Source of the DNA: Desulfosporosinus sp. Tol-M
GTDB taxonomy: Bacteria; Bacillota; Desulfitobacteriia; Desulfitobacteriales; Desulfitobacteriaceae
Direction: 5' to 3'
Assembly (NCBI GenBank): GCA_000770645.1
Contig: JQID01000071.1
Location: forward strand, 46,905 to 110,904
DNA: 64,000 nt
Shown here one piece after another: positions 41,605 to 51,728 of the stretch. Every line of letters starts with the position of its first letter. Positions within the stretch are counted from its first letter, which is position 1. The position numbers and the translations under genes are program-made. The notes under the pieces are model-generated. The model was not told the DNA's origin. It made no database searches and worked only from the letters and a program-made list of their open reading frames with translations.

Positions 41605-42135
41605 ATGAAAAAATCAAAAGTTATGATTGCATTTGCAGTTGTTCTAATTGTTACTTTCACAAGCGTAACGGTTGTAACTGCTGGAAATCTTAATGTTTCG
41701 AAAAAAATAAAGCGAATAATAAAGATGAAGAAACAGTTTGACAATGAACATAATGAGCTTTTAAAAAGCGAAGTTGACGGTAGCGAACAAAGGATAAATG
41801 ACAGTGCTGCTGCTGGAGATAAACTAAAAGAAAAAGGAATTGCAATACAGAAGATGGAAAAAGAAATAGCAACCGAAAAGGGGAGTCCTGTACCAACGAA
41901 AGATAGGATACTTTCGGAAATTAATTTTGGTATTTCGATGACAGAAGAGGGTATTGAAAACTTTATTAAGAAAAATCCCAATAAAAGCAAGGCTGAGTCT
42001 CTAAATGCGAGGAATGAATCAAATTCAAATCAGTTAGAGATACTTAAACAACTCAAGGACGATTTAAGTAAAGATAAAATAAGTACTGATAATGCTTGGA
42101 ACAAGGTTCTTGAAATTAGGGATGGCAAAAAATAA
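41605..42135 (+). CDS. Hypothetical secreted/anchored coiled-coil protein
   Basis: N-terminal signal-like MKKSKVMIAFAVVLIVTFTSVTVVTAG; Lys/Glu-rich helical remainder; AGAGGTAG RBS. Confidence 0.7.
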   Translation: MKKSKVMIAFAVVLIVTFTSVTVVTAGNLNVSKKIKRIIKMKKQFDNEHNELLKSEVDGSEQRINDSAAAGDKLKEKGIAIQKMEKEIATEKGSPVPTKDRILSEINFGISMTEEGIENFIKKNPNKSKAESLNARNESNSNQLEILKQLKDDLSKDKISTDNAWNKVLEIRDGKK

Positions 42136-42153
42136 TACCTCTTGTGTGAGATG

Positions 42154-42189
42154 ATTAATCCCCACTTTTTAAACAAGGTGGGGATTAAT
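42154..42189 (+). terminator. Terminator-like hairpin
   Basis: attaatccccac / gtggggattaat 12-bp perfect arms. Confidence 0.6.
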
Positions 42190-42332
42190 TGTCGCTCACC
42201 CTGTCAAGGTCGTCCGTGATTAGACCGCGAATCTAAAAGGAGACTTGATTCTCTAAGTAAGACCGCATCGAAGAAGACAACCCAGCCAAGCTGCCGCAAC
42301 TGCCACAGCAATAGGCGTGTTTTATAGACAAT

Positions 42333-43055
42333 TTAACCGATCGGAAACTTTATTGGAGTTCCCGCTTGACGCGGGTATTGTAAAGGTGTTTCTTTCATCT
42401 TTCTAATCCTTATAACCGCGCGATGTTCTGCCCCTTCCCCGAGATTAAAATGTTCAATACCTTCTACTTTACCGCCAAGGAGTAGCAATGCTTTTTTAGA
42501 TTCTGCCAATTCAACCTCAAACTGGGATCCTTTGGAGGCCAAAAATAGCCCCTTGACCTTAAGAACCGGCAGCGCGTATTCCAATAGGATCGGAAGGCGA
42601 GCAACTGCGCGTGAACTCACTGTATCAAAATGACTTCTAAAGTGCATATTTCTTCCAAAATCTTCCGCCCTGGCATGCACCGTCAAAATTCCCTTTAAAC
42701 CTAACGTTTTAATAACTACTTCTAAAAAGTCCAACCTCTTTTTTAATGAATCCATTAAAACAATATCTAAATCCGGACGTAAAATCTTCAAAGGAACACC
42801 TGGAAATCCAGCTCCAGTGCCTAAATCTGCAAATGTCACACCAGAAATAAATTTTGCCAGAACCATTGAATCAATAAAATGTTTTACTATGACTTCATGC
42901 GGATCAGTTATTCTCGTTAAGTTTAAACGTCGATTCCAGTCCAGTAAAAGATCCCCGAATTTACAGAGCTGAGTAACCTGAAAATCAGATAAGTTGATAC
43001 CTATATGCTGGTAGGTTAACTGCTTTATTAAAGATACATACTCCTCAAACATCAT
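42333..43055 (-). CDS. rsmG: 16S rRNA (guanine527-N7)-methyltransferase
   Basis: VTFADLGTGAGFPGVPLKIL. Confidence 0.96.
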   Translation of the reverse strand: MMFEEYVSLIKQLTYQHIGINLSDFQVTQLCKFGDLLLDWNRRLNLTRITDPHEVIVKHFIDSMVLAKFISGVTFADLGTGAGFPGVPLKILRPDLDIVLMDSLKKRLDFLEVVIKTLGLKGILTVHARAEDFGRNMHFRSHFDTVSSRAVARLPILLEYALPVLKVKGLFLASKGSQFEVELAESKKALLLLGGKVEGIEHFNLGEGAEHRAVIRIRKMKETPLQYPRQAGTPIKFPIG

Positions 43056-44956
43056 CTATTACCTCTTCTGCGCCGTTGTTCTAAAGAAACGAGCAAGACG
43101 GAAATATCAGCTGGAGTAACCCCCGTGATGCGCGAAGCCTGTCCTATATTTAAAGGGCGTACTTCCTTTAGACGTTGCCTACCTTCAGTGGATAACCCTC
43201 GTACTTTTTCATAATCAAGCGTCTCTGACAGACAACGGGCCTCTAATTTTGAAAAATTTTCTATTTCAGCCCATTGTTTTTCAATGTAACCCGCATATTT
43301 TGTTTCAATTTCTACTTCTTCGAGCACTTCAAAGTCGAATTTCTCCAGCTCTGGAAGAAGTTTAACTAAATGCTCAAGCGTAATTTCTGGTCTACGAATT
43401 AGGTCCCGGGCACTGATCCCTCCACGTACGGGAGTTGATTTAGCTTCCGCCATAACTGAGTACAAGTCTTCGCTTAACGGAGAAAAAACAGTAGCCTTCC
43501 ACATTTCTTTGATATACTGATAATTTTCCTTTTTATCCTGAAAACGCTTCCACCGTTCCTCATTTACTAACCCTATAGCTCGTCCTTTGTCTGTCAACCT
43601 CAAATCAGCATTGTCCTGCCGTAAAACAAGGCGGTACTCTGCTCGGGAAGTCAAAAGTCGGTAAGGTTCCTTAATCCCTTTCGTAACCAAATCATCTACC
43701 AGGACCCCTAAATAACCGTCCGAACGAAGAAGAATAAAGGGATCTTTGCCCGTTGCTCGAAGCGCCGCATTAATCCCGGCCAGCAAACCTTGGGCCGCTG
43801 CTTCTTCATATCCCGAGGTCCCGTTTAATTGGCCGGCAGTAAACAATCCCGGCAGCTGCCGTACTTCTAAGCTTAGAGAAAGTTGATGCGGCCTAACATA
43901 ATCATACTCAATAGCATAGCCCGGACGGAGCATGCGGGCATTTTCCAGTCCTGGAACGCTATTTAAAATTTTTACCTGTACTTCCTCCGGCATACTGGTT
44001 GATAGACCGGCAACATAAAGTTCATTACTTTGCCATCCTTCAGGCTCTAAAAAAATTTGATGCGCTTCTCTTTGTGCAAATTTAACTATTTTATCCTCAA
44101 TTGAAGGGCAATAACGCGTGCCAATTCCTTCAATTTTCCCAGAATACAAAGGCGCCCGATATAGATTCTCCCGAATTATATCATGTGTTTGATTTGTCGT
44201 GTAGCCTAACCAACAGGGAACTTGCTTGGTAAAATCATTATGCCAAAATTGACTCTCCGTGGGCAGAAAGGAAAAGCGCCAAAGCTTCTCATCCCCAGGT
44301 TGAATACGAAATTTGGAAAAATCTACGGACTGACGATGGATTCGGGGCGGTGTCCCCGTTTTAAATCTTCCCAAATCAATTCCTAACTCTTTAAGCGAAT
44401 CCGATAGCGACATCGCCGGCATTTGCCCATTTGGTCCACCTTGGTACATAGCATCCCCGATGATAATTCTGCCACGTAAATAGGTGCCACTCGTCAAAAC
44501 TACATTCTCTGATTCAAAACGTGCACCGGATCGAGTAACGATGCCCAACATTGTCTGCTTATCAACCACGAGACGTTCTACCAGTCCCTGGATTACTGTT
44601 AGCCTGCTTTGTGAAAATAGAACTTCCCTCATCCTATTCCGGTAAGCCTGTTTATCGGATTGCACCCTTAAGGCATGGACGGCAGGTCCTTTTCCAGTGT
44701 TTAACATTTTAACTTGCAAGGATGTTTCATCCGCTACAATTCCCATTTGACCGCCTAAAGCATCAATTTCCCGAACCAAATGACCCTTAGCCGGCCCCCC
44801 AAGTGATGGATTACACGGCATATGGGCTATCGTATCAAGGTTTAAGGTAAGTAATAATGTCTCGCACCCAAGCCGTGCCGCTGCTAAAGCCGCCTCACAG
44901 CCTGCATGCCCAGCCCCGACCACAATAACATCGTATTTTCCTGCAAAGTATTCCAA
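43052..44956 (-). CDS. mnmG: tRNA uridine-5-carboxymethylaminomethyl modification enzyme MnmG
   Basis: DVIVVGAGHAGCEAALAAARLG, CNPSLGGPAKGHLVREIDALGG. Confidence 0.98.
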   Translation of the reverse strand: MEYFAGKYDVIVVGAGHAGCEAALAAARLGCETLLLTLNLDTIAHMPCNPSLGGPAKGHLVREIDALGGQMGIVADETSLQVKMLNTGKGPAVHALRVQSDKQAYRNRMREVLFSQSRLTVIQGLVERLVVDKQTMLGIVTRSGARFESENVVLTSGTYLRGRIIIGDAMYQGGPNGQMPAMSLSDSLKELGIDLGRFKTGTPPRIHRQSVDFSKFRIQPGDEKLWRFSFLPTESQFWHNDFTKQVPCWLGYTTNQTHDIIRENLYRAPLYSGKIEGIGTRYCPSIEDKIVKFAQREAHQIFLEPEGWQSNELYVAGLSTSMPEEVQVKILNSVPGLENARMLRPGYAIEYDYVRPHQLSLSLEVRQLPGLFTAGQLNGTSGYEEAAAQGLLAGINAALRATGKDPFILLRSDGYLGVLVDDLVTKGIKEPYRLLTSRAEYRLVLRQDNADLRLTDKGRAIGLVNEERWKRFQDKKENYQYIKEMWKATVFSPLSEDLYSVMAEAKSTPVRGGISARDLIRRPEITLEHLVKLLPELEKFDFEVLEEVEIETKYAGYIEKQWAEIENFSKLEARCLSETLDYEKVRGLSTEGRQRLKEVRPLNIGQASRITGVTPADISVLLVSLEQRRRRGNR

Positions 44957-44964
44957 AGTTCATC

Positions 44965-46326
44965 CTACTTTCCGATACAAAATCGAGAAAAAATATCTTC
45001 CAAAAGAGATTCTTGAACATTGTCTCCAGTTATCTCTGATACGTAATTCAGTGCTGCGCGAAGGTCAATAGAAAGTATATCCCACGGCATTCCCATTTTA
45101 ATACTCTCCGCCGTCTGTTTCAAAGCAATCTCGCAACGCTCTAAAGCAGAAATCTGGCGGACATTAGAGAGAAGTTGGTCTGAGGCAAGAACAGCCCCTC
45201 TTTGATAGACTCTGCTTCTTATTTCAACTTCAAGCTCTTCAAAACCCCTGTGCTGAAGGACAGAAAAAGGAATCCCTTTCCCATTTTCATACTCAGAAAA
45301 AAGGTCCTCATTCTCCAACAAATCGATTTTGTTGACTATAACAATAACTTTTTCGGCATATATATTTATAATGTGATACTCTTCTTTTGTTAAAGGTTGG
45401 TTAGCCTGAACCACTAACAAAATTAGTTCCGCCGTTTGAAGTGCTTTCCACGTTCTTTCAATTCCGAGACGTTCTACAAGATCTTGACTATCAGAGATAC
45501 CTGCGGTATCCACCAGTTGCAGAAGTATCCCTCCTACACTGACTGATTCTCTTATTTCGTCACGCGTTGTTCCCGGAATGTCAGTTACTATAGCTCTTTC
45601 TTCATGTAATAGCGCATTGAGTAAACTCGACTTTCCGACATTAGGTCGTCCCACAATAACCGTGAGTAAACCATCCCTTAAAATTTTACCCGTTTTACTC
45701 CCTGCTAAAAGGCGCCTGGTATCTACCAGAGCCATATTTACTTTAATTTCAAGGGTTTCTCGATCTAAAGTTTCAACATCGTCTTCCGGAAAATCAATAC
45801 CCGCTTCAATAAATGCAAGCGTTTCTAATATTTTTTCTCTCAAACTTACAATTGTTGCTGAAAGCCCTCCATCCAGCTGAGTTAAAGCTAAATTTGCAGC
45901 CGTCTCCGTACGCGAACAAATTAAATCGACAACTGCTTCCGCTTGAACTAAGTCCATCTTTCCATTTAGAAATGCTCTTTTGGAAAATTCTCCAGGCTCC
46001 GCTAACTGCGCGCCATGACGGATACATGCCTGTAAAATTCTCTGGGCTACAAATGTTCCGCCGTGGCAATTAATTTCATAAACATCCTCTCCCGTATATG
46101 AAGAGGGAGCCAACATTCTACCGACAAGAACCTGGTCGAGTACTCTTGATTCATCCCTAAAAACACCAAGATTTAGGGTAAAATTTTCCCGACGTGACCA
46201 ACGTTTCATATTCTGTGGTTCAAAGCATTTTTCAATAATAGTTCCCGCTTCAGAACCGCTCAATCTTAAAATATGAATGCTTGTTTCACCCAATGCCGTA
46301 GCCATAGCCACAATCGTATCATCCAA
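44965..46326 (-). CDS. mnmE: tRNA modification GTPase MnmE
   Basis: GRPNVGKSSLLNALLHEERAIVTDIPGTTRD; C-terminal FCIGK. Confidence 0.98.
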   Translation of the reverse strand: MDDTIVAMATALGETSIHILRLSGSEAGTIIEKCFEPQNMKRWSRRENFTLNLGVFRDESRVLDQVLVGRMLAPSSYTGEDVYEINCHGGTFVAQRILQACIRHGAQLAEPGEFSKRAFLNGKMDLVQAEAVVDLICSRTETAANLALTQLDGGLSATIVSLREKILETLAFIEAGIDFPEDDVETLDRETLEIKVNMALVDTRRLLAGSKTGKILRDGLLTVIVGRPNVGKSSLLNALLHEERAIVTDIPGTTRDEIRESVSVGGILLQLVDTAGISDSQDLVERLGIERTWKALQTAELILLVVQANQPLTKEEYHIINIYAEKVIVIVNKIDLLENEDLFSEYENGKGIPFSVLQHRGFEELEVEIRSRVYQRGAVLASDQLLSNVRQISALERCEIALKQTAESIKMGMPWDILSIDLRAALNYVSEITGDNVQESLLEDIFSRFCIGK

Positions 46327-46483
46327 ACCCGATCATCTCCTATGATAGAAAACTTGGCTAGCTCCAGACCAACAGACGCCTGCACTAGCCAAGTTCTTGA
46401 TACCAAACATAACATAAAGTCTATTACTAGCCATGGCTGGATACTTCGAGACTAGTTTACTAGCCTGGCTCAAGCAGAGTATT

Positions 46484-47110
46484 TTAGACTCTTTTTAATA
46501 AAATGACCACCCGCCGCTTAGGGTCAGTACCCTCACTAATAGTCGAAATTCTAGCTTCATCCTGTAAAGAAGTATGAATAATCCGCCGTTCATAAGGGTT
46601 CATCGGCTCTAAAACAATCCTCATTCCAGTTCTCTTAACCTTTTCAGATAATCTTTTTGCAAGACGCACCAAAGTCTCTTCACGACGTAACCTATACCCT
46701 TCCACATCAACTATAAGACGAACACGTTCAGATAATTTTCTAGCTACGGCTAAATTCGTTATATATTGAAGTGCCTCTAATGTATCTCCACGTCGTCCGA
46801 TAAGAATTCCAAGCTCTGGTCCTGTTATATTGATATGCCAGTGCTCTCCATCATTACTCGCTTGGGTATTCGCCTCAACTCCCATAGCCCGACAAATTTT
46901 ATGGATAAAATCTGCCGCCAAACAGCCAGGGTCATCTTCATAAGAAATACGGACTCTCGCCAGACGTGTTCCAAAAAGTCCAAATAAACCTTTTTTAACA
47001 GGTTCCTCTAAGACCTCAATTTTTACACTATTACGATCTACGCCTAACTCTAAAACTCCAGCTGCAATCGCTTCTTCAACCGTTTTCCCGGTTTTCTCTG
47101 CAACTCTCAT
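46484..47110 (-). CDS. jag: Jag/KhpB RNA-binding protein (Jag_N-KH-R3H)
   Basis: ILIGRRGDTLEALQYITNLAVARK KH domain and R3H end; syntenic with yidC. Confidence 0.95.
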   Translation of the reverse strand: MRVAEKTGKTVEEAIAAGVLELGVDRNSVKIEVLEEPVKKGLFGLFGTRLARVRISYEDDPGCLAADFIHKICRAMGVEANTQASNDGEHWHINITGPELGILIGRRGDTLEALQYITNLAVARKLSERVRLIVDVEGYRLRREETLVRLAKRLSEKVKRTGMRIVLEPMNPYERRIIHTSLQDEARISTISEGTDPKRRVVILLKRV

Positions 47111-47140
47111 GACCGATCCTCCTCACGTCTTCCCCGTTAC

Positions 47141-47809
47141 CTATCCTGAGCTTTTACTCTGGCTTGACAATTTTCGATTAATATACAATTGTTGAAAAAT
47201 CGAAACAACGTTCATTGTTACCCAATATAAAGCCAAACCCGCTGGTACTGTGGCACTAATATATGCAAAAAATACTGGCATAATATATAACATAGTCTTT
47301 TGAGTTGGATCCGAAGTATTTGGATTTGTTAGTTTTGTCTGCAGGTATGTTGTTGCACCGGCAAAAATCGGCAATATCAAATGATATGATAGAGTAAAGC
47401 CATAGGTTTTTGTTAAATCAAAAAGTAAAAATGTATAGGTGGAAGGATCTGAACCATATTGAAACTTGAGTAAAGCGTAATACAATGCGAAAAAAATCGG
47501 CATCTGAATGAGGAGAGGAAGGCAACCGCCCATGGGATTAATTTTATTTTCTTTGTAAAACTCCATGACAGCCGCATTAGCTTTTTCCTTATTGTTTTTA
47601 TGTTTTTCTTGAATAGCTTTGATCTTCGGTTGTAGATCAACCATCTTACGCATTGAAGACATTTGCTTATAAGTTAAAGGATAAATTAGTGATTTAATTA
47701 GTACTGTCAGCAGTATAATTGCGATACCATAATTGGCAAAACCAAGGGCCGAAGAAAAATGATAAAGCATATTTAATAAACCGGTCATTACATTAACAAT
47801 ACTATCCAC
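47141..47809 (-). CDS. yidC: Membrane protein insertase YidC/SpoIIIJ
   Basis: SLIYPLTYKQMSSMRKMVDLQPKIKAIQEKH...NPMGGCLPLLIQMPIFFALYYAL. Confidence 0.97.
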   Translation of the reverse strand: MDSIVNVMTGLLNMLYHFSSALGFANYGIAIILLTVLIKSLIYPLTYKQMSSMRKMVDLQPKIKAIQEKHKNNKEKANAAVMEFYKENKINPMGGCLPLLIQMPIFFALYYALLKFQYGSDPSTYTFLLFDLTKTYGFTLSYHLILPIFAGATTYLQTKLTNPNTSDPTQKTMLYIMPVFFAYISATVPAGLALYWVTMNVVSIFQQLYINRKLSSQSKSSG

Positions 47810-47820
47810 AAAAATCCTCC

Positions 47821-48027
47821 TTAAACTGGGTCATGCCCTCCAGGATGAAACGGGTGGCATTTAAAAATCCGTTTAATTGCTTTCCAACTTCCTTTGGTTA
47901 AGCCGAATTTCTGTATAGCCTGAGCAGAATACTCCGAACAACTGGGGTAAAATCGACAAGTTTGTCCTTTCACAGGAGAAAGAACCTTCTGGTATAAACG
48001 AATCAACATAACCAGGAAACGTTTCAT
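47821..48027 (-). CDS. yidD: Membrane protein insertion efficiency factor YidD
   Basis: [33 protein letters not shown]. Confidence 0.97.
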   Translation of the reverse strand: MKRFLVMLIRLYQKVLSPVKGQTCRFYPSCSEYSAQAIQKFGLTKGSWKAIKRIFKCHPFHPGGHDPV

Positions 48028-48043
48028 AATATTTTACTCACTT

Positions 48044-48373
48044 CTAAATTAAGGCATTTGCCTTTTTTAACATATTCATCATACTCTTTTCGACTTCCCA
48101 ATAGGAAACTCCTTTTATCCTTGCCCTAGCAATGAGAATTATTTGAATATCATTTCTTATTTCCGGTAAATGAAGACGAATGACTTCCCGCATAAGTCTC
48201 TTAGCACGATTTCTCTGAACTGAGTTGCCAACTTTTTTCGAGGCAATAAAACCAAAACGTTTAGGACCTTTTAGGATATAAATAGCAACATGTTTAGTAG
48301 AATAGTTTTTTCCTTCCAAAAAGACCTCTTGTATACTTGATTTCTTGCGCAAGCGAAATTTCCTTTTTAGCAT
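48044..48373 (-). CDS. rnpA: Ribonuclease P protein component
   Basis: GFIASKKVGNSVQRNRAKRLMREVIR. Confidence 0.97.
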   Translation of the reverse strand: MLKRKFRLRKKSSIQEVFLEGKNYSTKHVAIYILKGPKRFGFIASKKVGNSVQRNRAKRLMREVIRLHLPEIRNDIQIILIARARIKGVSYWEVEKSMMNMLKKANALI

Positions 48374-48493
48374 AACTCCTCCCAGCTTGCCTACCTTAGG
48401 TTCAATGATATTCTAACTTGCAATACTTCAGTTTAAACGGAATTTGTTCCCACTCAGTAAAAATTTATTTAAAAAAGGCCACATAATGCGGCC

Positions 48494-48628
48494 TTAAACT
48501 GATAATTTATTCCGACCTTTAAATCGACGACGTTTTATAATATTTCGTCCCGTTGGTGTACTCATACGACTTAAAAAACCGTGAACACGCTTATGTCGGC
48601 GATTCTTCGGTTGATATGTTCTTTTCAA
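48494..48628 (-). CDS. rpmH: 50S ribosomal protein L34 (TTG start; absent from ORF track)
   Basis: Reverse-strand translation [44 protein letters not shown], 44 aa. Confidence 0.96.
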   Translation of the reverse strand: MKRTYQPKNRRHKRVHGFLSRMSTPTGRNIIKRRRFKGRNKLSV

Positions 48629-48907
48629 TTTAACGACACCTCCTTAATTTGATAACAAAAAAAATATTATAGCAATCAAACTTACCTTGAGATTATACTC
48701 TAATAATTTTTAATCTGTCAAGCAAAGGACTTAACCAAGATGAAATACCACCTCTATATAAAAAGTTTTGGCTTGAATAATTTAGACTGAACTCATTAAT
48801 ATTTTCTGTTGATAACCTCATAAAAACTTGCTATTATATTACTACACTCCTTTAGCAAACTACATTTCGAATCATCTTTTATCTTATACTACTTATATTT
48901 GAACAAG

Positions 48908-48939
48908 TTATCCACAAATGTGTATAAGTTTGTGTATAA
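48908..48939. promoter_or_regulatory. DnaA boxes upstream of dnaA (oriC/incA-like cluster)
   Basis: TTATCCACA 48908-48916; TTATACACA complements at 48919-48927 and 48931-48939. Confidence 0.75.
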
Positions 48940-48986
48940 CTTTTTTATTGTCAATATTATCACATTCTAAAAAGGGAGGTCCGACC

Positions 48987-50348
48987 ATGACATCCCCGTC
49001 AATCTCCCCTGAATTATTGTGGCAAAAAATTCTGGAAAAGCTGAAAACTGAACTATCCAAGCCAAGCTTTGAAACTTGGTTTAGTTCCACCCGGCTTTTT
49101 AAAATTGATGGCGATACAGTAATGATTAGTGTTCCCAATGAATTTGCAAAAGATTGGTTAGAAAGTCGTTATGCCCCCTTAATCCGATCTTCTATTCAAT
49201 CTATTATCGGCCATTCCATCATTCTAAATTTTATTATCCCCTCACCAGAAGGATCCTACATTGAAGATCCTGTACTCTCTAAACCAGTTACCCCAATTAC
49301 TCCCCAACAACCTGAATGTTTGCCTAATTCTCTCAATAATAAATATACTTTTGACACGTTTGTTATCGGAAACGGCAACCGATTCGCTCATGCAGCTTCT
49401 TTAGCTGTTGCAGAATCGCCGGCAAAATCTTATAATCCACTATTCATTTATGGAGGAGTTGGCCTGGGGAAAACTCACCTCATGCATGCTATTGGTCATC
49501 ATATCCTTCAACGATCTCCAGACACTAAGGTCCTTTATGTTTCCAGTGAAAAATTCACGAATCAACTAATTGATTCGATCAAGGACGAAAACTCCATTGA
49601 ATTTCGTAATCATTACCGGAATGTAGATATCCTTTTAATTGATGATATACAATTTTTAGCGGGCAAAGAGCGAACTCAAGAGGAATTCTTTCATACGTTT
49701 AATGACCTTCATGAATCTAATAAGCAAATTATTATTTCTTCCGACCGTCCTCCTAAAGAAATACCAACTTTAGAAGATCGATTACGTTCCCGTTTTGAAT
49801 GGGGTCTGATCACAGATATTCAGGCTCCAGATTTAGAAACCCGCATAGCAATTTTAAGAAAAAAGGCTATGCTCGAAAACCTTCAAGTTCCTAATGAAGT
49901 AATGTTTTATATAGCTGATAAAATTCACTCCAATATTCGCGAACTTGAAGGAGCACTCATTAGAGTCATGGCTTTTGCATCCCTTAGTTTGATTCCGATA
50001 ACCACTGACGTCGCAGTAGAAGCATTAAAGGATATTTTACCTTCTAATAGCGCCAAACAAATAACCATTGAGGAAATCCAACAATGTGTGGCGGAATATT
50101 TTAATTTATCCCCCAGCGAATTCAAAGCTAAAAATAGAACTTATGCCGTATCTTTTCCGAGGCAGGTTGCCATGTACCTTTCGCGCCAACTCACCGACTC
50201 CTCCTTACCAAAGATCGGTGACGAGTTTGGTGGAAGAGATCATACCACCGTGATGCATGCTTACGACAAAATTACTCAAGCCATACTGAATGATCCATTG
50301 TTAGAGAAAAAAGTTAACGAATTGATTCAACGTATAAAATCCAAGTAA
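48987..50348 (+). CDS. dnaA: Chromosomal replication initiator DnaA
   Basis: [17 protein letters not shown] and [19 protein letters not shown] at 48987 with GGGAGG RBS. Confidence 0.98.
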   Translation: MTSPSISPELLWQKILEKLKTELSKPSFETWFSSTRLFKIDGDTVMISVPNEFAKDWLESRYAPLIRSSIQSIIGHSIILNFIIPSPEGSYIEDPVLSKPVTPITPQQPECLPNSLNNKYTFDTFVIGNGNRFAHAASLAVAESPAKSYNPLFIYGGVGLGKTHLMHAIGHHILQRSPDTKVLYVSSEKFTNQLIDSIKDENSIEFRNHYRNVDILLIDDIQFLAGKERTQEEFFHTFNDLHESNKQIIISSDRPPKEIPTLEDRLRSRFEWGLITDIQAPDLETRIAILRKKAMLENLQVPNEVMFYIADKIHSNIRELEGALIRVMAFASLSLIPITTDVAVEALKDILPSNSAKQITIEEIQQCVAEYFNLSPSEFKAKNRTYAVSFPRQVAMYLSRQLTDSSLPKIGDEFGGRDHTTVMHAYDKITQAILNDPLLEKKVNELIQRIKSK

Positions 50349-50422
50349 GCGTCAAAATTATGGATATTAGTTCGTGTATAACTTGTTTATATTATTTAGG
50401 TAAATCAAGCGATAATATTATA

Positions 50423-50459
50423 TGTGGACAAATGGATAACATTTATCCATTTGTCCACA
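50423..50459. promoter_or_regulatory. 37-bp inverted repeat with DnaA-box-like arms in the dnaA-dnaN gap
   Basis: tgtggacaaatggataa-cat-ttatccatttgtccaca, 17-bp perfect arms. Confidence 0.8.
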
Positions 50460-50505
50460 CCTTTTTCAACATTCATTTTTCAATGGTTTAGCACGCTTTT
50501 TTTAC

Positions 50506-50566
50506 TTATCCACTTGTTAACAATAAATACTACTATTACTACTATTTATTATCTTATTATTATTAA
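50506..50566. promoter_or_regulatory. Putative DNA unwinding element: DnaA box plus DnaA-trio-like repeats
   Basis: ttatccact followed by tactactattactactatttattatcttattattatta, resembling the B. subtilis box/trio arrangement. Confidence 0.75.
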
Positions 50567-50615
50567 GCCTTAGTTAGAACTTTGAGAATAAATTTTTATA
50601 GGAGGATTCGCTTAT

Positions 50616-51719
50616 ATGAAAATTTTCTGCTCGAAAGATGCACTACTTTCCGGGGTAAATGCTGTTCAACGGGCTGTATCCAGTAAAAACACCTTACCAA
50701 TTCTTCAAGGAATTTTAATCAAAGCCAAACAACAGACTATACAATTTGCAGTGACTGATCTTGAAATGGGTATTCGTTGTGAAGTGCCGGCCCAGGTTAT
50801 TGAAGAAGGTGCAATGGTTGTACCTGCAAAACTTTTCACGGAAGTTGTTCGGAAATTGCCTGATACAACAATTATCTTAGAAGAACGAGATAAATCAATC
50901 ACTATTTGTTATTATCAGTCTGAAATTATTTTAAATGGCTACGATCCTGAGGAATTTCCTTTACTTCCTGATCTATTGGATCCACTATCATTTACATTAA
51001 CTATTGCTTTATTTAAGAATATGATTCGTCAGACCATATTTGCTTGCGCTATTGAAGAAAATCGTCCGGTATTTACTGGAACTCTATTACAGATTGAAGA
51101 TTCCAGTATCCGCGTAGTAGCAACCGATACACATCGTTTGGCCTACAGCATTGCTGAAATACAAAACCCTGAAAAATTAAATTTTAGCGGTATTATCCCT
51201 GCTAAAACATTATCAGAAATTTATCGTTTACTTCGAGATGAAGATGAAGTCTTAATAATTAGTTTCAGTAATAATCAAGTTGTATTTAAATTTGGATCGA
51301 TTTATTTAGTTTCCCGTCTTATTGAAGGCCAGTTTCCTAATTACAAACAAGTCATTCCCCAAACGTGTGAAACGAAAGTTAATCTATCCGTTCGGAGTTT
51401 CCTGGAAGCTGTCGAGCGAGCCTCATTACTTTCTCGTGATAAAAGCGGGGCCAATATAATAAAAATAGATGTTATAGAAAACGAACTAAGAATTGATCAA
51501 ACATCCGAATTTGGTCAGATATCAGAGCAAATAGATATTGAGATGGAAGGAAAAAACGTAATGATTGCCTTTAATACAAAATTTCTTATAGATGCTTTGA
51601 AAGTAATCGATAGTGAGCAAATTATATTTGAACTCTCAGGCCCATTTAGTCCAGGAGTGATGAGGCCATTGGATAATCCAAATTATCTTTATCTTGTGCT
51701 GCCGGTTAGAACGTCTTAG
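50616..51719 (+). CDS. dnaN: DNA polymerase III beta subunit
   Basis: Sliding-clamp sequence ending LDNPNYLYLVLPVRTS; follows dnaA. Confidence 0.98.
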   Translation: MKIFCSKDALLSGVNAVQRAVSSKNTLPILQGILIKAKQQTIQFAVTDLEMGIRCEVPAQVIEEGAMVVPAKLFTEVVRKLPDTTIILEERDKSITICYYQSEIILNGYDPEEFPLLPDLLDPLSFTLTIALFKNMIRQTIFACAIEENRPVFTGTLLQIEDSSIRVVATDTHRLAYSIAEIQNPEKLNFSGIIPAKTLSEIYRLLRDEDEVLIISFSNNQVVFKFGSIYLVSRLIEGQFPNYKQVIPQTCETKVNLSVRSFLEAVERASLLSRDKSGANIIKIDVIENELRIDQTSEFGQISEQIDIEMEGKNVMIAFNTKFLIDALKVIDSEQIIFELSGPFSPGVMRPLDNPNYLYLVLPVRTS

Positions 51720-51728
51720 TTTAAAGTT

